A DNA stretch of 64,000 nucleotides from Acidicapsa ligni. Its GTDB lineage: Bacteria; Acidobacteriota; Terriglobia; Terriglobales; Acidobacteriaceae. Shown here in pieces: positions 7,228-16,775 of this stretch. The DNA lies in the NCBI RefSeq assembly GCF_025685655.1, contig NZ_JAGSYG010000003.1, positions 186,001-250,000 on the forward strand. The letters are read 5' to 3'. The notes below the pieces were generated by a model. The model worked only from the letters and a program-made list of their open reading frames with translations, did no database searches and had not been told where the DNA came from. A program made the translations under genes and the position numbers. The stretch's first letter is position 1. Each line of letters opens with the position of its first letter.

Positions 7228-9612
7228 ATGGCAGACGTAACTTTCACAGTAGACGGCAAAAAGCTCACCGCCCCCGCAGGCACTCTGCTCATCGAGGCCT
7301 GCCGCAAAGCGGGCATCGAAATCCCGGCCTTCTGCTACTATCCCGGCCTCAGCCTGCAGGCAGCATGCCGCATGTGCGTAGTACGCCAGGAAAAAGTGCC
7401 TAAGCTCCAGACCGCCTGCACCGTCCAGGTAGGCGAAGGTCAGAGCTTCATCACCGAATCGCCCGAGATCACCCAGGCTCGCAAAGCCACCATCGAACTG
7501 CTCCTCGGCAACCATCCCCTCGACTGCCCCGTCTGCGACGCTGGCGGTGAGTGCGAACTGCAGGATATGACCTTCAAGTACGGTGCCGGTGAAAGCCTCT
7601 ATGTTGAGGCCAAGCAGCATCGCGAAGAACAGAAGTGGTCCCCCGCTGTCTACTTCGATCGCCCCCGTTGCATCCTCTGCTATCGCTGCGTTCGCATGTG
7701 CGGTGAAGGCATGGATGTCTGGGCTCTCGGCATTCAGAACCGCGGTGCCTCCGCCATCATCGCTCCTAACGGTGGCGATCATCTCGACTGCGAACAATGC
7801 GGCATGTGCATCGATGCATGCCCCGTAGGCGCGCTCACCAGCGGCACCTATCGTTACAAGACCCGTCCGTGGGAGATGAACCACGTAGCCACCGTCTGCA
7901 CTCATTGCGGAGACGGCTGCAAGACCACACTCGGCATTCGCCAGGTCAACGACGGTGCGGAAATCGTCCGGGCCGACAATCGTGACAAGTCTGGCATCAA
8001 CGGTGATTTCCTCTGCGCTAAAGGTCGTTTCGGCTTCGACTTTGTCGAGTCCGCTGATCGCCTGACCAAGCCTCTTATCCGCAACGCCGCAGGCAAGCTT
8101 GAACCCGCAACATGGGAGCAGGCCATCCGCCTCGTCGCCAGCAAGTTCAAAGAAGTCCGCGACCGCAATAGCGATAAGGCGAGCAGCTCTTCCATCGGTG
8201 TGATCGGCTCCAACACCACCACGAACGAAGAGAACTACCTCCTGCAAAAGTTCGCTCGCACCGCGCTCAACACCAATAATATTGACCACGAGCGCACCAC
8301 GGATTACGCAGGCTTCGCCCACGCCCTGGCTGGTACGACAGGTCGCACAGCCAGCCTGCGAGATACACAGACCGCGAAAGCCGTCCTGCTCATCGGCGGC
8401 AACCCCACCGAAGAGCATCCCCTCCTCGCCTGGAACCTGCGCACCAACTTCCGTCTCAATCAGTCTCGTCTTTACATCACCACCGACAGCCCCATCAAGC
8501 TTGAGCGGCAGGCAATCAAATCCCTGCAACTCCCCGTAGGCCTTGAGTCCAACGGCTATGAAGCCTTCACCGAATTTCTCAACGGCAGCGACTCTGCCAT
8601 CGAGGCAACCTCCGAAGCCAAGTCCTTCCGCGAAGCTATTGAAGCAGAAGAATCGCTCATCGTAATCTTCGGCGAAGAATATCGCGGCCAGGCCATCGAA
8701 TCCCTCGTGAAATGGGGTCTCAAGAAGGCAGGCGTCAAATTTGCCTACCTCGGCGACTACGCCAACTCGCGCGGCGCAGCCGACATGGGCCTGCTCCCTA
8801 ACTTGCTTCCCGGCTATGTCCCCGTCGCCTCACCCGCAGCCTTTACCGAAGAGTACATCGGTCTTCCAACCGCTCCAGGCAAGAACGCAGTCGAGATCTT
8901 CGACGCAGCGGGCAACGGTGAACTCGGAGCGCTCTATGTAGTCGGCTCCAATCCCGTAGCCACCTTCGGCGTAAATCCCGCTGCCCTGAAGAGCACCTTC
9001 GTAGTCGTGCAGGACATTTTCCTCACCGAAACCGCAGCACTGGCCGACGTTGTTCTTCCCTCAGCCAGCCTCTACGAAAAGACAGGTACCGTCACCAATA
9101 GCTACGGCGATGTCCAACTCGCCAAAAAGGCTGCGGACAAAGCCGGTGTTAAGCCCGACTTTGAAATCATCGTCCGCATCGCCGGCGGCATGGGCATCGA
9201 CGTCAAGAAACTCGTTCCCTTCGGCAAGACGAACGGTGTCAGCGCAGACATGGGCCAGTCCCGCGGAGCGCAATCCGGCGAAGCCGACCGTCACGCCGTC
9301 TGGCTTACCGCGAATCATCTCGAACCGCGCCTCAGCCCATTCGACCCACTCGCCGTCCTTGACGAGATCGAGCGCCTCATTCCAGCCTATAAACTGGACA
9401 GGCTCAATCTCTTCGGCGGCAACGACGTCGCCAGCGAACCGGGCTTTGTTCCAGTCAGCAGCATCGCTTCAGCCCGCGACCTGATCCTTCCGTCGCATGA
9501 CGGCCTCTTCACCTCCGGCATCCTCGGTGCGCACACCGTGGCCCTGCAGGAATTGAATCAGTATCAGCACCAGTTCGAACATCCTGTGGTCACAGAAACC
9601 GCAGCAGACTAA
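7228..9612 (+). CDS. nuoG: NADH-quinone oxidoreductase subunit G
   Basis: The 75 kDa iron-sulfur subunit, 794 residues. Ligands in order: plant-type [2Fe-2S] Cys36, Cys47, Cys50, Cys64; the His-ligated cluster His96, Cys100, Cys103, Cys109; two ferredoxin-like clusters starting with Cys148, Cys151, Cys154, Cys158 and Cys188, Cys191, Cys194, Cys198. A further motif, CTHCGDGC (224-231) with FLCAKGRFGF, begins the molybdopterin-oxidoreductase-like domain and suggests the extra N7-type cluster. AAGGA lies 7 bases before the ATG. Its single largest antisense frame is a coding shadow. Confidence 0.95.
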   Translation: MADVTFTVDGKKLTAPAGTLLIEACRKAGIEIPAFCYYPGLSLQAACRMCVVRQEKVPKLQTACTVQVGEGQSFITESPEITQARKATIELLLGNHPLDCPVCDAGGECELQDMTFKYGAGESLYVEAKQHREEQKWSPAVYFDRPRCILCYRCVRMCGEGMDVWALGIQNRGASAIIAPNGGDHLDCEQCGMCIDACPVGALTSGTYRYKTRPWEMNHVATVCTHCGDGCKTTLGIRQVNDGAEIVRADNRDKSGINGDFLCAKGRFGFDFVESADRLTKPLIRNAAGKLEPATWEQAIRLVASKFKEVRDRNSDKASSSSIGVIGSNTTTNEENYLLQKFARTALNTNNIDHERTTDYAGFAHALAGTTGRTASLRDTQTAKAVLLIGGNPTEEHPLLAWNLRTNFRLNQSRLYITTDSPIKLERQAIKSLQLPVGLESNGYEAFTEFLNGSDSAIEATSEAKSFREAIEAEESLIVIFGEEYRGQAIESLVKWGLKKAGVKFAYLGDYANSRGAADMGLLPNLLPGYVPVASPAAFTEEYIGLPTAPGKNAVEIFDAAGNGELGALYVVGSNPVATFGVNPAALKSTFVVVQDIFLTETAALADVVLPSASLYEKTGTVTNSYGDVQLAKKAADKAGVKPDFEIIVRIAGGMGIDVKKLVPFGKTNGVSADMGQSRGAQSGEADRHAVWLTANHLEPRLSPFDPLAVLDEIERLIPAYKLDRLNLFGGNDVASEPGFVPVSSIASARDLILPSHDGLFTSGILGAHTVALQELNQYQHQFEHPVVTETAAD

Positions 9613-9624
9613 GCGCTTTGAACG

Positions 9625-9644
9625 GTATGGGCGTGAGCCCGTAC
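9625..9644. repeat. Hairpin repeat between nuoG and nuoH
   Basis: GTATGGGC-GTGA-GCCCGTAC, one wobble in an 8-base stem, followed by ATAACGG. It resembles the GCCCGT-CATAA element after nuoD. There is no U-tract, and it lies within the operon. Confidence 0.5.
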
Positions 9645-9691
9645 ATAACGGCAACACTATCCATGGGGCTAGATCCCCTGAGGTTCAGATC

Positions 9692-10735
9692 TTGAACATC
9701 TGGCTGTTTTTGTTGGTAAGCATCGTGAAAGTCATCGTGGTAACCGTCGTCCTTTTGACATCGGTCGCCTACACGGTGCTGCTGGAGCGCAAACTCGTAG
9801 GACGTATCCAGAATCGCTGGGGACCCAGCCGCGTCGGCCCCTTCGGCATGATGCAGCCACTCGTCGACGGTCTTAAGCTCTTCCTCAAAGAAGACATCAT
9901 CCCCGCTAACGTCTATAAGCCACTGTTTCTTCTGGCTCCGCTTATCGCCCTTGGCTGCTCGCTCATGTCGATTGCCGTCGTGCCTTTCGGCGCGCCGCTG
10001 ACCTTCCATGGCATCAAGCTCTTCCAGATAGCCGACCTCAACATCGGCCTCCTCGTCATCCTCGGCGTCACATCGATCGGCGTCTACGGAATCGCGCTCT
10101 CCGGCTGGTCTTCGAATAACAAGTACTCCTTGCTCGGAGCTCTTCGCGCCTCGGCACAGATGATCAGCTACGAACTCTCCCTCGGCCTCTCGCTTGTCGG
10201 CGTTGTACTTCGTTCGCAGTCGCTCTCCCTCGCCGATATCGTCAATGTTCAGGGAACCCACGGCATCCTCAGTTGGAACATCCTCGGCGGCGGGCAGATC
10301 TTTGCCTTCTTCATCTATCTCATGGCTGCGTACGCCGAAACCAACCGCGCGCCCTTCGATCTTCCAGAAGCGGAGACCGAACTCACCGGCGGCTACCACA
10401 CCGAATACAGCTCCATGAAATTCGCCATGTTCTTCATGGCCGAGTACGGCAACATGATCATGGTCGGCTGTGTCGCCACACTGCTCTTTCTCGGTGGATG
10501 GACCAGCCCCTTCGGCAGCCTCATCCCCGAACCGCACAACATTCTCCTTCAGGCGATCACTCCGATTCTCTGGTTTGTCGCCAAGGTCTTCAGCTTCCTC
10601 TTTCTGTACATCTGGGTGCGCGGCACGCTGCCACGCTTCCGTTATGACCAGCTCATGAGCTTCGGTTGGAAATTCCTTCTGCCCGCAGCAATCTTGAACA
10701 TCCTGGGAACCAGCCTCTGGCTTGCGTTTCTATAA
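9692..10735 (+). CDS. nuoH: NADH-quinone oxidoreductase subunit H
   Basis: Membrane subunit at the base of the peripheral arm, forming the entrance of the quinone chamber. It has about eight hydrophobic segments in 347 residues. Family motifs are LLERKLVGRIQNRWGPSRVG at about 30-50, then QPLVDGLKLFLKED, and the loop AETNRAPFDLPEAETEL in the middle. The start is TTG at 9692 with TGAGG about 8 bases upstream; no ATG or GTG gives the full first helix. In most operons nuoI follows, but here 105 bases without any ferredoxin-like frame lead directly to nuoJ. Confidence 0.94.
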   Translation: MNIWLFLLVSIVKVIVVTVVLLTSVAYTVLLERKLVGRIQNRWGPSRVGPFGMMQPLVDGLKLFLKEDIIPANVYKPLFLLAPLIALGCSLMSIAVVPFGAPLTFHGIKLFQIADLNIGLLVILGVTSIGVYGIALSGWSSNNKYSLLGALRASAQMISYELSLGLSLVGVVLRSQSLSLADIVNVQGTHGILSWNILGGGQIFAFFIYLMAAYAETNRAPFDLPEAETELTGGYHTEYSSMKFAMFFMAEYGNMIMVGCVATLLFLGGWTSPFGSLIPEPHNILLQAITPILWFVAKVFSFLFLYIWVRGTLPRFRYDQLMSFGWKFLLPAAILNILGTSLWLAFL

Positions 10736-10840
10736 GTTACAATCGGGTTTGGCCGGACAACTCTGTCCACCCAACCTTAGCGAATCACACCTGAACCATG
10801 CGGCAGTAACAGCATGATTTGTTAAAGGACTGATAGCTCG

Positions 10841-11341
10841 ATGCACCTGGTGCTCTTCCTCATCTTCGCGGCATTCTGCCTGGCAGGCGCAATCAACCTG
10901 CTCCTGCAGACTCATCCGATCAACAGCGCACTCTCGCTGATCGTTGTGATGAGCTCGTTGGCCGTCCTGTATCTGCTCCTCGGCGCGGAATTCCTCGCCG
11001 CCGCGCAGATCATCGTCTACGCCGGAGCCATCATGGTGCTCTTCACCTTCGTAGTCATGTTGCTCAATGTCGGCGTTGAAGAGAAAACTCACGGCAGCAA
11101 GGTCGCCAAGGCCATCGGCTTCCCTGCCGTCGTCGTCGTCCTCGGTGTCATCTCGACCGTGATTCTGCAGGCTGAAAAGCATCTCGGCGTCGTGAATCTC
11201 AGCGACAAGATCACCACCACGCAGGAACTCAGTAAGGTACTCTTCACCGACCTGCTGCTTCCCTTCGAACTCACCTCAGTCCTGATACTCATTGCCATTC
11301 TGGGCGCAGTCGCCCTGGCACGAAAGGATGGCGGTCAATGA
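10841..11341 (+). CDS. nuoJ: NADH-quinone oxidoreductase subunit J
   Basis: Membrane subunit of 166 residues with five predicted helices. The motif region [21 protein letters not shown] around residues 52-72 contains the pi-bulge helix typical of NuoJ. AAAGGA lies about 12 bases upstream of the ATG. The stop overlaps the nuoK ATG as ATGA. Confidence 0.93.
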   Translation: MHLVLFLIFAAFCLAGAINLLLQTHPINSALSLIVVMSSLAVLYLLLGAEFLAAAQIIVYAGAIMVLFTFVVMLLNVGVEEKTHGSKVAKAIGFPAVVVVLGVISTVILQAEKHLGVVNLSDKITTTQELSKVLFTDLLLPFELTSVLILIAILGAVALARKDGGQ

Positions 11342-11649
11342 TGGATGCAATCCCAAGCTCCTGGTATCTGATCCTCAGCGCACTGCTCTTCACTCTCGGA
11401 GTGATCGGCTTTCTCATTAAGCGCAGCCTCATCACCGTCTTCATGTCCATCGAGCTCATGCTCAATGCGGTGAACCTCTCCTTTGTCACCTTTGCCCATG
11501 AGTGGCACCAGGTCAAAGGACAGATCTTCGTCTTCTTCGTCATGATGGTCGCCGCAGCGGAAGCAGCAGTAGGCCTCGCCATCATCATTGCAATTTTCCG
11601 CGCTCGCGCCACCTTGAATGTCGACCAGATCGACCTGATGAAACTATGA
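11338..11649 (+). CDS. nuoK: NADH-quinone oxidoreductase subunit K
   Basis: Small membrane subunit, 103 residues and three helices, with the conserved acidic residues in [16 protein letters not shown] (about 37-52) and in the last helix ([15 protein letters not shown]). Two ATG codons stand in tandem at 11338 and 11341; the first overlaps the nuoJ stop and is taken. The stop overlaps the nuoL ATG by 4 bases. Confidence 0.94.
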   Translation: MMDAIPSSWYLILSALLFTLGVIGFLIKRSLITVFMSIELMLNAVNLSFVTFAHEWHQVKGQIFVFFVMMVAAAEAAVGLAIIIAIFRARATLNVDQIDLMKL

Positions 11650-13622
11650 ACATACATCTCTATCTCTGGTTGATCCCGATACTGCCCTTCGTCGGATTCC
11701 TGCTCAACGGAATCCTCGGCCGTCACCTGCCCAAGGCGCTCGTGTCGACCATCGCGCTTGTCGCGCCTCTGGCTGCTTTCGTAGTCGTCCTCCGCGCTGT
11801 GTTGATGGCGTGGCCCGGCAACGGCTTGATTGCTCTTCCCTACGTCGAGAACTTCGCCGGAAGCTGGATCAACGCAGGACTGCTCCACGTCGACTTCAGC
11901 TTCGCCCTTGATCAGCTCTCGATGATCATGCTGCTGATCATCACCGGCGTTGGCTTCCTCATCCACCTCTACTCCGTCGGCTACATGGGCCACGAAGAAG
12001 GATATTGGCGCTACTTCAGCTACCTCAATCTCTTCCTCTTCTTCATGACCATCCTGGTCCTCGCAGAGAACTATCTGCTCATGTTCGTCGGCTGGGAAGG
12101 CGTCGGTCTAGCCTCCTATCTGCTCATCGGTTTCTACTACGACCGCAAATCCGCTGCTAACGCTGGCAAAAAGGCATTCGTCGTCAACAGAATCGGCGAC
12201 GTTGGCTTTCTTCTCGGCATGTTCCTGCTGCTCTTCCAATTTGGCAGCCTGAGCTTTGGCAATATCGGCGTCAACCTCGCAGCGCATCCCGGCGTCCAGG
12301 GCGGCATCTATACCGCCATCGCCCTCTGCCTGCTCGTCGGAGCCACCGGCAAGTCCGCTCAGATTCCCCTCTATATCTGGCTTCCCGACGCGATGGAAGG
12401 CCCAACTCCTGTCTCCGCGCTCATCCACGCCGCCACCATGGTCACCGCTGGCGTCTACATGATCGCCCGCACGCACAGCATCTTCGATCGCTCACCCTTT
12501 GCACTTGCAACGATCGCCATCATCGGCGCGGCAACAGCGTTCTTCGCCGCCACCATCGCCCTCGTTCAGACCGACATCAAGCGCGTACTCGCCTACTCCA
12601 CCATCTCGCAGCTCGGCTACATGTTCCTCGGCTGCGGAGTAGCCGCGTATTCAGCCGCTGTTTTCCATCTCATGACGCATGCCTTCTTCAAGGCCCTGCT
12701 CTTCCTCGCCGCAGGCTCCGTTATCCACGGCCTCGGCGGCGAACAAGACATGCGCAAGATGGGCGGCCTCCGCAAGCAACTCCCCGTTACCTTCTGGACC
12801 ATGACCGCAGGCGTAATCGCCATCGCCGGCATCTTCCCCTTCGCTGGATTCTTCTCCAAAGACGCAATCCTCTACGAAGCCTTCCAGCACGGTACGCTCG
12901 GCAAAGCACTCTACTTCGTCGGCCTGGTCACGGCGCTCCTGACCAGCTTCTACATGTTCCGCCTCTGGTACATGACCTTCTTCGGCGAGGCAAAGACTTC
13001 CGTCGCGCACGGTCATGATGCACATACACCACACGCTCACGAAAGCCCCTGGATCATGCTCGGGCCGCTGGTCATCCTCGCTCTGCTCTCGGTCGTCGGC
13101 GGGTGGATCGGCATTGAGCGCCTCGGCAGCTTCCTCGCCCCAGTAGTAGGCCCTGTCCTTGACCCTGCCCTCGAATCCGGTGGCAAGGCTCTCGACATCG
13201 GACTCAGCGTCGTCGCCGTTGCAACTGCCCTCATCGGCTGGTACGTAGCGCATCTCTTGTACCGCCGCAAGAGCGACAAGCCTGCGCAGTTCGCTGCTGC
13301 CGTTCCCGGCATTTATACGCTGCTCGAAAAGAAATACGCCATCGACGAGCTCTACGGATACACCGTTGTCAAGCCTCTCGTCCTCGGCTCACAGTACATC
13401 CTCGGCTGGATCGGCGAAGGTGTCATCATTCGCGGCTCGGCATGGCTTCTCGCCGGAATAGCCACACTCCTCGGCGAATTCGTCCGACGCTGGCAATCCG
13501 GCAACCTCCGTTCTTATGCTGGATGGCTTGCCGCCGGAGCTGCCGTATTGCTTCTCTTAGCTGCCTCCTACGCCATGGGAGCCAGCGGAACCGGGATTCA
13601 TCTCAACTGGATGGGGCGATAG
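11646..13622 (+). CDS. nuoL: NADH-quinone oxidoreductase subunit L
   Basis: Distal antiporter-like proton-pumping subunit, 658 residues with about 16 helices. Recognisable stretches are [39 protein letters not shown] with the conserved glutamate, and [20 protein letters not shown] with the key lysine, then [19 protein letters not shown] His-rich cytoplasm- or periplasm-facing loop occurs near 450-460. The ATG at 11646 overlaps the nuoK stop; the frame is open 48 codons upstream within nuoK, but that part is a shadow. Confidence 0.95.
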   Translation: MNIHLYLWLIPILPFVGFLLNGILGRHLPKALVSTIALVAPLAAFVVVLRAVLMAWPGNGLIALPYVENFAGSWINAGLLHVDFSFALDQLSMIMLLIITGVGFLIHLYSVGYMGHEEGYWRYFSYLNLFLFFMTILVLAENYLLMFVGWEGVGLASYLLIGFYYDRKSAANAGKKAFVVNRIGDVGFLLGMFLLLFQFGSLSFGNIGVNLAAHPGVQGGIYTAIALCLLVGATGKSAQIPLYIWLPDAMEGPTPVSALIHAATMVTAGVYMIARTHSIFDRSPFALATIAIIGAATAFFAATIALVQTDIKRVLAYSTISQLGYMFLGCGVAAYSAAVFHLMTHAFFKALLFLAAGSVIHGLGGEQDMRKMGGLRKQLPVTFWTMTAGVIAIAGIFPFAGFFSKDAILYEAFQHGTLGKALYFVGLVTALLTSFYMFRLWYMTFFGEAKTSVAHGHDAHTPHAHESPWIMLGPLVILALLSVVGGWIGIERLGSFLAPVVGPVLDPALESGGKALDIGLSVVAVATALIGWYVAHLLYRRKSDKPAQFAAAVPGIYTLLEKKYAIDELYGYTVVKPLVLGSQYILGWIGEGVIIRGSAWLLAGIATLLGEFVRRWQSGNLRSYAGWLAAGAAVLLLLAASYAMGASGTGIHLNWMGR

Positions 13623-13625
13623 ATC

Positions 13626-15200
13626 ATGGATAGTTTGAACACGACAATCATTTCGCTCATCCTGCTGGCCCCGCTCGTCGGAGCGTTGCTGATACTCATC
13701 CTCCCCGACAAGGGCAAGATCTCCGCGTCCATTGCGCTCATCACCTCTCTGGTCACCTTTGTCTTCACGCTGCATTTGCCAGCACACTATGTCGTAAGCG
13801 AAGGCGGCTTTCAGTTCGTCCAGAACATCGCCTGGATCAGCAATCCCGCCATCAACTACCACGTAGGTGTAGACGGCCTATCCCTCTGGCTCATCGTCCT
13901 CACCGGGCTGCTGGCGCCTGTCGGTGTCCTCGCCAGTTGGAAGACCATCCAGACCCGCAGTAAAGTCTTCTACTCCCTCTTTCTCCTTCAGCAGACCGCG
14001 ATGGTCGGCGTCTTCGTCTCACTCGACCTGATGCTCTACTACGGTTTCTGGGAACTCTCGCTCGTTCCCATGGCCATCCTCATCGCCATGTATGGCCGCA
14101 ACATCACCGAGAACGGCGGATCGAAAGCAGCTCTCCGCTTCTTCCTCTACACCTTCATTCCATCAGCGCCGCTGCTGGTAGCAATTCTCTGGCTATATGG
14201 ACGCACCAACAGCTTCGATTTTGCGGTTCTCCAAGCCGCAATCGCTTCCGGCCAGTTCCCCGCCGGACCGCTCTGCTGGGCAGCCTTTGCCTTCCTGATA
14301 GCCTTTGCCGTCAAAGTCCCGGTCCTCGGCTTGCACGGCTGGCTCCCCGACACCTTCTCTGAAGCGCCAGTGGCCATGGGCATGGTTGTTGCCGGTAAGC
14401 TTGGCCTCTACTCGCTCATCCGCTTCCACATCGGTCTCTTCCCTGTCCAGGCCCGCGAAGCTGCTCCCTGGCTCATCGCTCTCGGCGCAATCGGCATTCT
14501 TTACGGCGCACTCGTAGCCCTTGTGCAAAAAGACTTCTGGAAGCTGCTTGCCTACGGCACCATCAGCAGCCTCAGCTTCTGCACCCTCGGCATCTACGGA
14601 TTCACCCTCGCAGGCGTCGACGGCGCAGTCTTCCAGACGGTCAACGAAGGCATAATCGGCGGCGCGCTCTTCGTGCTCTTCGGCGTCCTTTACGATCGCT
14701 TCGGCACCAGCCAGATAGCCCAGTACGGGGGCCTCGCCAGAAAGACTCCGTCCCTTGTAACGCTCTTCGTTATCGTCAGCCTGGCTCTTATCGGCCTGCC
14801 CATCTTGAACGGCTTCATCGGCGAATTCCTCGTCCTCTCCAGTACTTTCACCGGAGTGAACAAAGGCTGGGCAGTAACTGCAACTATCGGAGTCATCCTG
14901 AGCGCCGCCTACATGCTCACCCTGATCCAGAAGGTCTTCTACGGCCCAACATCAGAAGCCGTGAATGCCAACTCGGGAATCGATCTTTACGCGCGCGAAA
15001 AGCTCATCCTCTGGCCCCTCGCGATCCTCATGCTCATTATGGGCGTCGTGCCAAATCTCTGGCTCAACGGAATTGAAACAGCAATTAAGCCTCTGTCCAG
15101 CAGATCGGCTTACGAGCAACCTCAAGTGAAGTTAGACCCAAAACATATGCTCACATTAAGCATCAAGGATGATCGGGCGACAGCAGGAGTCCAGCAATGA
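13626..15200 (+). CDS. nuoM: NADH-quinone oxidoreductase subunit M
   Basis: Antiporter-like proton-pumping subunit, 524 residues, about 14 helices. Motifs include VDGLSLWLIVLTGLLAP, LMLYYGFWELSLVPMAILI with the conserved glutamate, and FAVKVPVLGLHGWLPDTFSE with the conserved lysine and histidine. It begins 3 bases after the nuoL stop, and its stop overlaps the nuoN start as ATGA. Confidence 0.95.
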   Translation: MDSLNTTIISLILLAPLVGALLILILPDKGKISASIALITSLVTFVFTLHLPAHYVVSEGGFQFVQNIAWISNPAINYHVGVDGLSLWLIVLTGLLAPVGVLASWKTIQTRSKVFYSLFLLQQTAMVGVFVSLDLMLYYGFWELSLVPMAILIAMYGRNITENGGSKAALRFFLYTFIPSAPLLVAILWLYGRTNSFDFAVLQAAIASGQFPAGPLCWAAFAFLIAFAVKVPVLGLHGWLPDTFSEAPVAMGMVVAGKLGLYSLIRFHIGLFPVQAREAAPWLIALGAIGILYGALVALVQKDFWKLLAYGTISSLSFCTLGIYGFTLAGVDGAVFQTVNEGIIGGALFVLFGVLYDRFGTSQIAQYGGLARKTPSLVTLFVIVSLALIGLPILNGFIGEFLVLSSTFTGVNKGWAVTATIGVILSAAYMLTLIQKVFYGPTSEAVNANSGIDLYAREKLILWPLAILMLIMGVVPNLWLNGIETAIKPLSSRSAYEQPQVKLDPKHMLTLSIKDDRATAGVQQ

Positions 15201-16726
15201 ACACCGTTCCCGATATCTTCCGCATCCTGCCTGAGGTAGTCCTCACCCTGACCGGTGTCCTGGTCATGATGGTCGATGCCGCCATGCCCAAAGCTGCCAG
15301 CCGCCGTGTCCTCGGCTGGGTATCCGCCTTTGGAGTCACTGCCGCTCTCTGGGCCAGCCTCTGGCAGCTCTCACTGCCCGCCGGCTACGCATTCTACAAA
15401 ACCGTTCAGACCGACAGCTTCAGCGTTTTCTTCCACGTCCTCGTCTGCGGTATCGTTATAGCGACCATCCTGCTTTCGCTCGACTCGCTCCCTGCCAACC
15501 AGCACCACGCTGGCGAATACTACGCCCTGATCACCTTCGGCGCAGTCGGCATGTGCCTGCTTACCTCGGCCGTTGAACTCCTCGTAGTCTTCATCGCCCT
15601 GGAAATCTCCTCGATCTCTACCTACATCCTCGCCGGATACCGCAAACATACCGGTAAAGGCCCAGAAGCTGCCATCAAGTACTTTCTCCTGGGCTCCTTC
15701 GCCACCGGCTTCCTGCTCTACGGCGTAGCCATGATTTACGGAGCCACCGGCACCACCCAGATCAACGAGATTGCCGCCCTCATCCCAACCGCACAATCGC
15801 ACTCGCTGGTCGTCCTGGCTCTCGCGCTTCTGCTGGTCGGCATTCTCTTTAAAGTCTCTGCCGCTCCCTTCCACGTTTGGACACCCGACGTCTATGAAGG
15901 CTCACCCTCGCCTGTAGTCGCCCTCATGTCCACCGCACCCAAGGCCGCTGCCTTCGCGCTCCTCATCCGCGTCCTCTACGGTGGTTTCCCAACCCTCAAG
16001 CCCATGTGGACGCCTCTGCTCTGGATCATCGCTGTCCTCTCCATGACCGTCGGCAATCTCGCCGCTCTCCGGCAGGACAACGTGAAGCGCATGCTGGCCT
16101 ATTCCTCGATCGCGCACGCAGGCTACCTGCTCGCAGCCTTCGCCGGACTTGGCATCGCAGGCATCGCGCCCGCCAGCTTCTACATCGCCTCCTACGCCGC
16201 CATGAACGTCGGCATCTTCGCCGTCGTCACCGTGGTCAGTGGCTACGAAGAACACCTCCCGCTCATTCAGGATTTCCGCGGCCTCATCTACCGCTCACCC
16301 ATCCTTGGTGGCACGCTGCTCTTCTTCCTCATCTCCCTCATCGGAATCCCCTTCACCGGCGGCTTCTTCGCCAAGTTCTACGCCTTCAACACCGCCATGC
16401 AAGGCGGAGCAGCGTGGCTGGTCCTCATCGGCCTGCTCAACTCCGGCCTCGCCGCTGCCTATTACCTCAAGCTGGCTCTCAGCGTCTCGCAAAAACCCGC
16501 TGCCAACGCCCAGCCGCAACCCGCGCCGCGCATGGGCATTGCCGTTACCGCAGCCCTGGCGCTGTCCGTCATCGCGACACTGGTTCTAGGCATTGCTCCC
16601 TCCCGCATCCTCGGAGCGGCACAGGCAGGTGCACACAGCTTTATGAACGCAGGTGTCACCGCTTCCCAGCCACTCTCTGCTCCTGATTCAGCACCAGACC
16701 CAGCAACCGTCCAGTGGGTTCGCTAA
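15197..16726 (+). CDS. nuoN: NADH-quinone oxidoreductase subunit N
   Basis: Third antiporter-like subunit, 509 residues. It contains LLVVFIALEISSISTYILAGY, then GILFKVSAAPFHVWTPDVYEG with the conserved lysine, and MLAYSSIAHAGYLLAAF. It closes the nuo operon; 49 bases separate it from a convergent glycosyltransferase gene. No clear terminator hairpin was found in that short gap. Confidence 0.95.
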   Translation: MNTVPDIFRILPEVVLTLTGVLVMMVDAAMPKAASRRVLGWVSAFGVTAALWASLWQLSLPAGYAFYKTVQTDSFSVFFHVLVCGIVIATILLSLDSLPANQHHAGEYYALITFGAVGMCLLTSAVELLVVFIALEISSISTYILAGYRKHTGKGPEAAIKYFLLGSFATGFLLYGVAMIYGATGTTQINEIAALIPTAQSHSLVVLALALLLVGILFKVSAAPFHVWTPDVYEGSPSPVVALMSTAPKAAAFALLIRVLYGGFPTLKPMWTPLLWIIAVLSMTVGNLAALRQDNVKRMLAYSSIAHAGYLLAAFAGLGIAGIAPASFYIASYAAMNVGIFAVVTVVSGYEEHLPLIQDFRGLIYRSPILGGTLLFFLISLIGIPFTGGFFAKFYAFNTAMQGGAAWLVLIGLLNSGLAAAYYLKLALSVSQKPAANAQPQPAPRMGIAVTAALALSVIATLVLGIAPSRILGAAQAGAHSFMNAGVTASQPLSAPDSAPDPATVQWVR

Positions 16727-16775
16727 GCCAGTCGAAATAGGTTCGGCGTTCCCCGCATCGGAGGAACGCTGGACA

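Noticed and set aside
7225..8529. 434-codon minus-strand frame opposite nuoG
   Set aside because: High-GC genes of this type regularly give long antisense frames; the sense frame has all iron-sulfur motifs.
11502..11645. Upstream extension of nuoL
   Set aside because: It is an out-of-frame translation of nuoK; the ATG at 11646 overlaps the nuoK stop and begins with the right helix.
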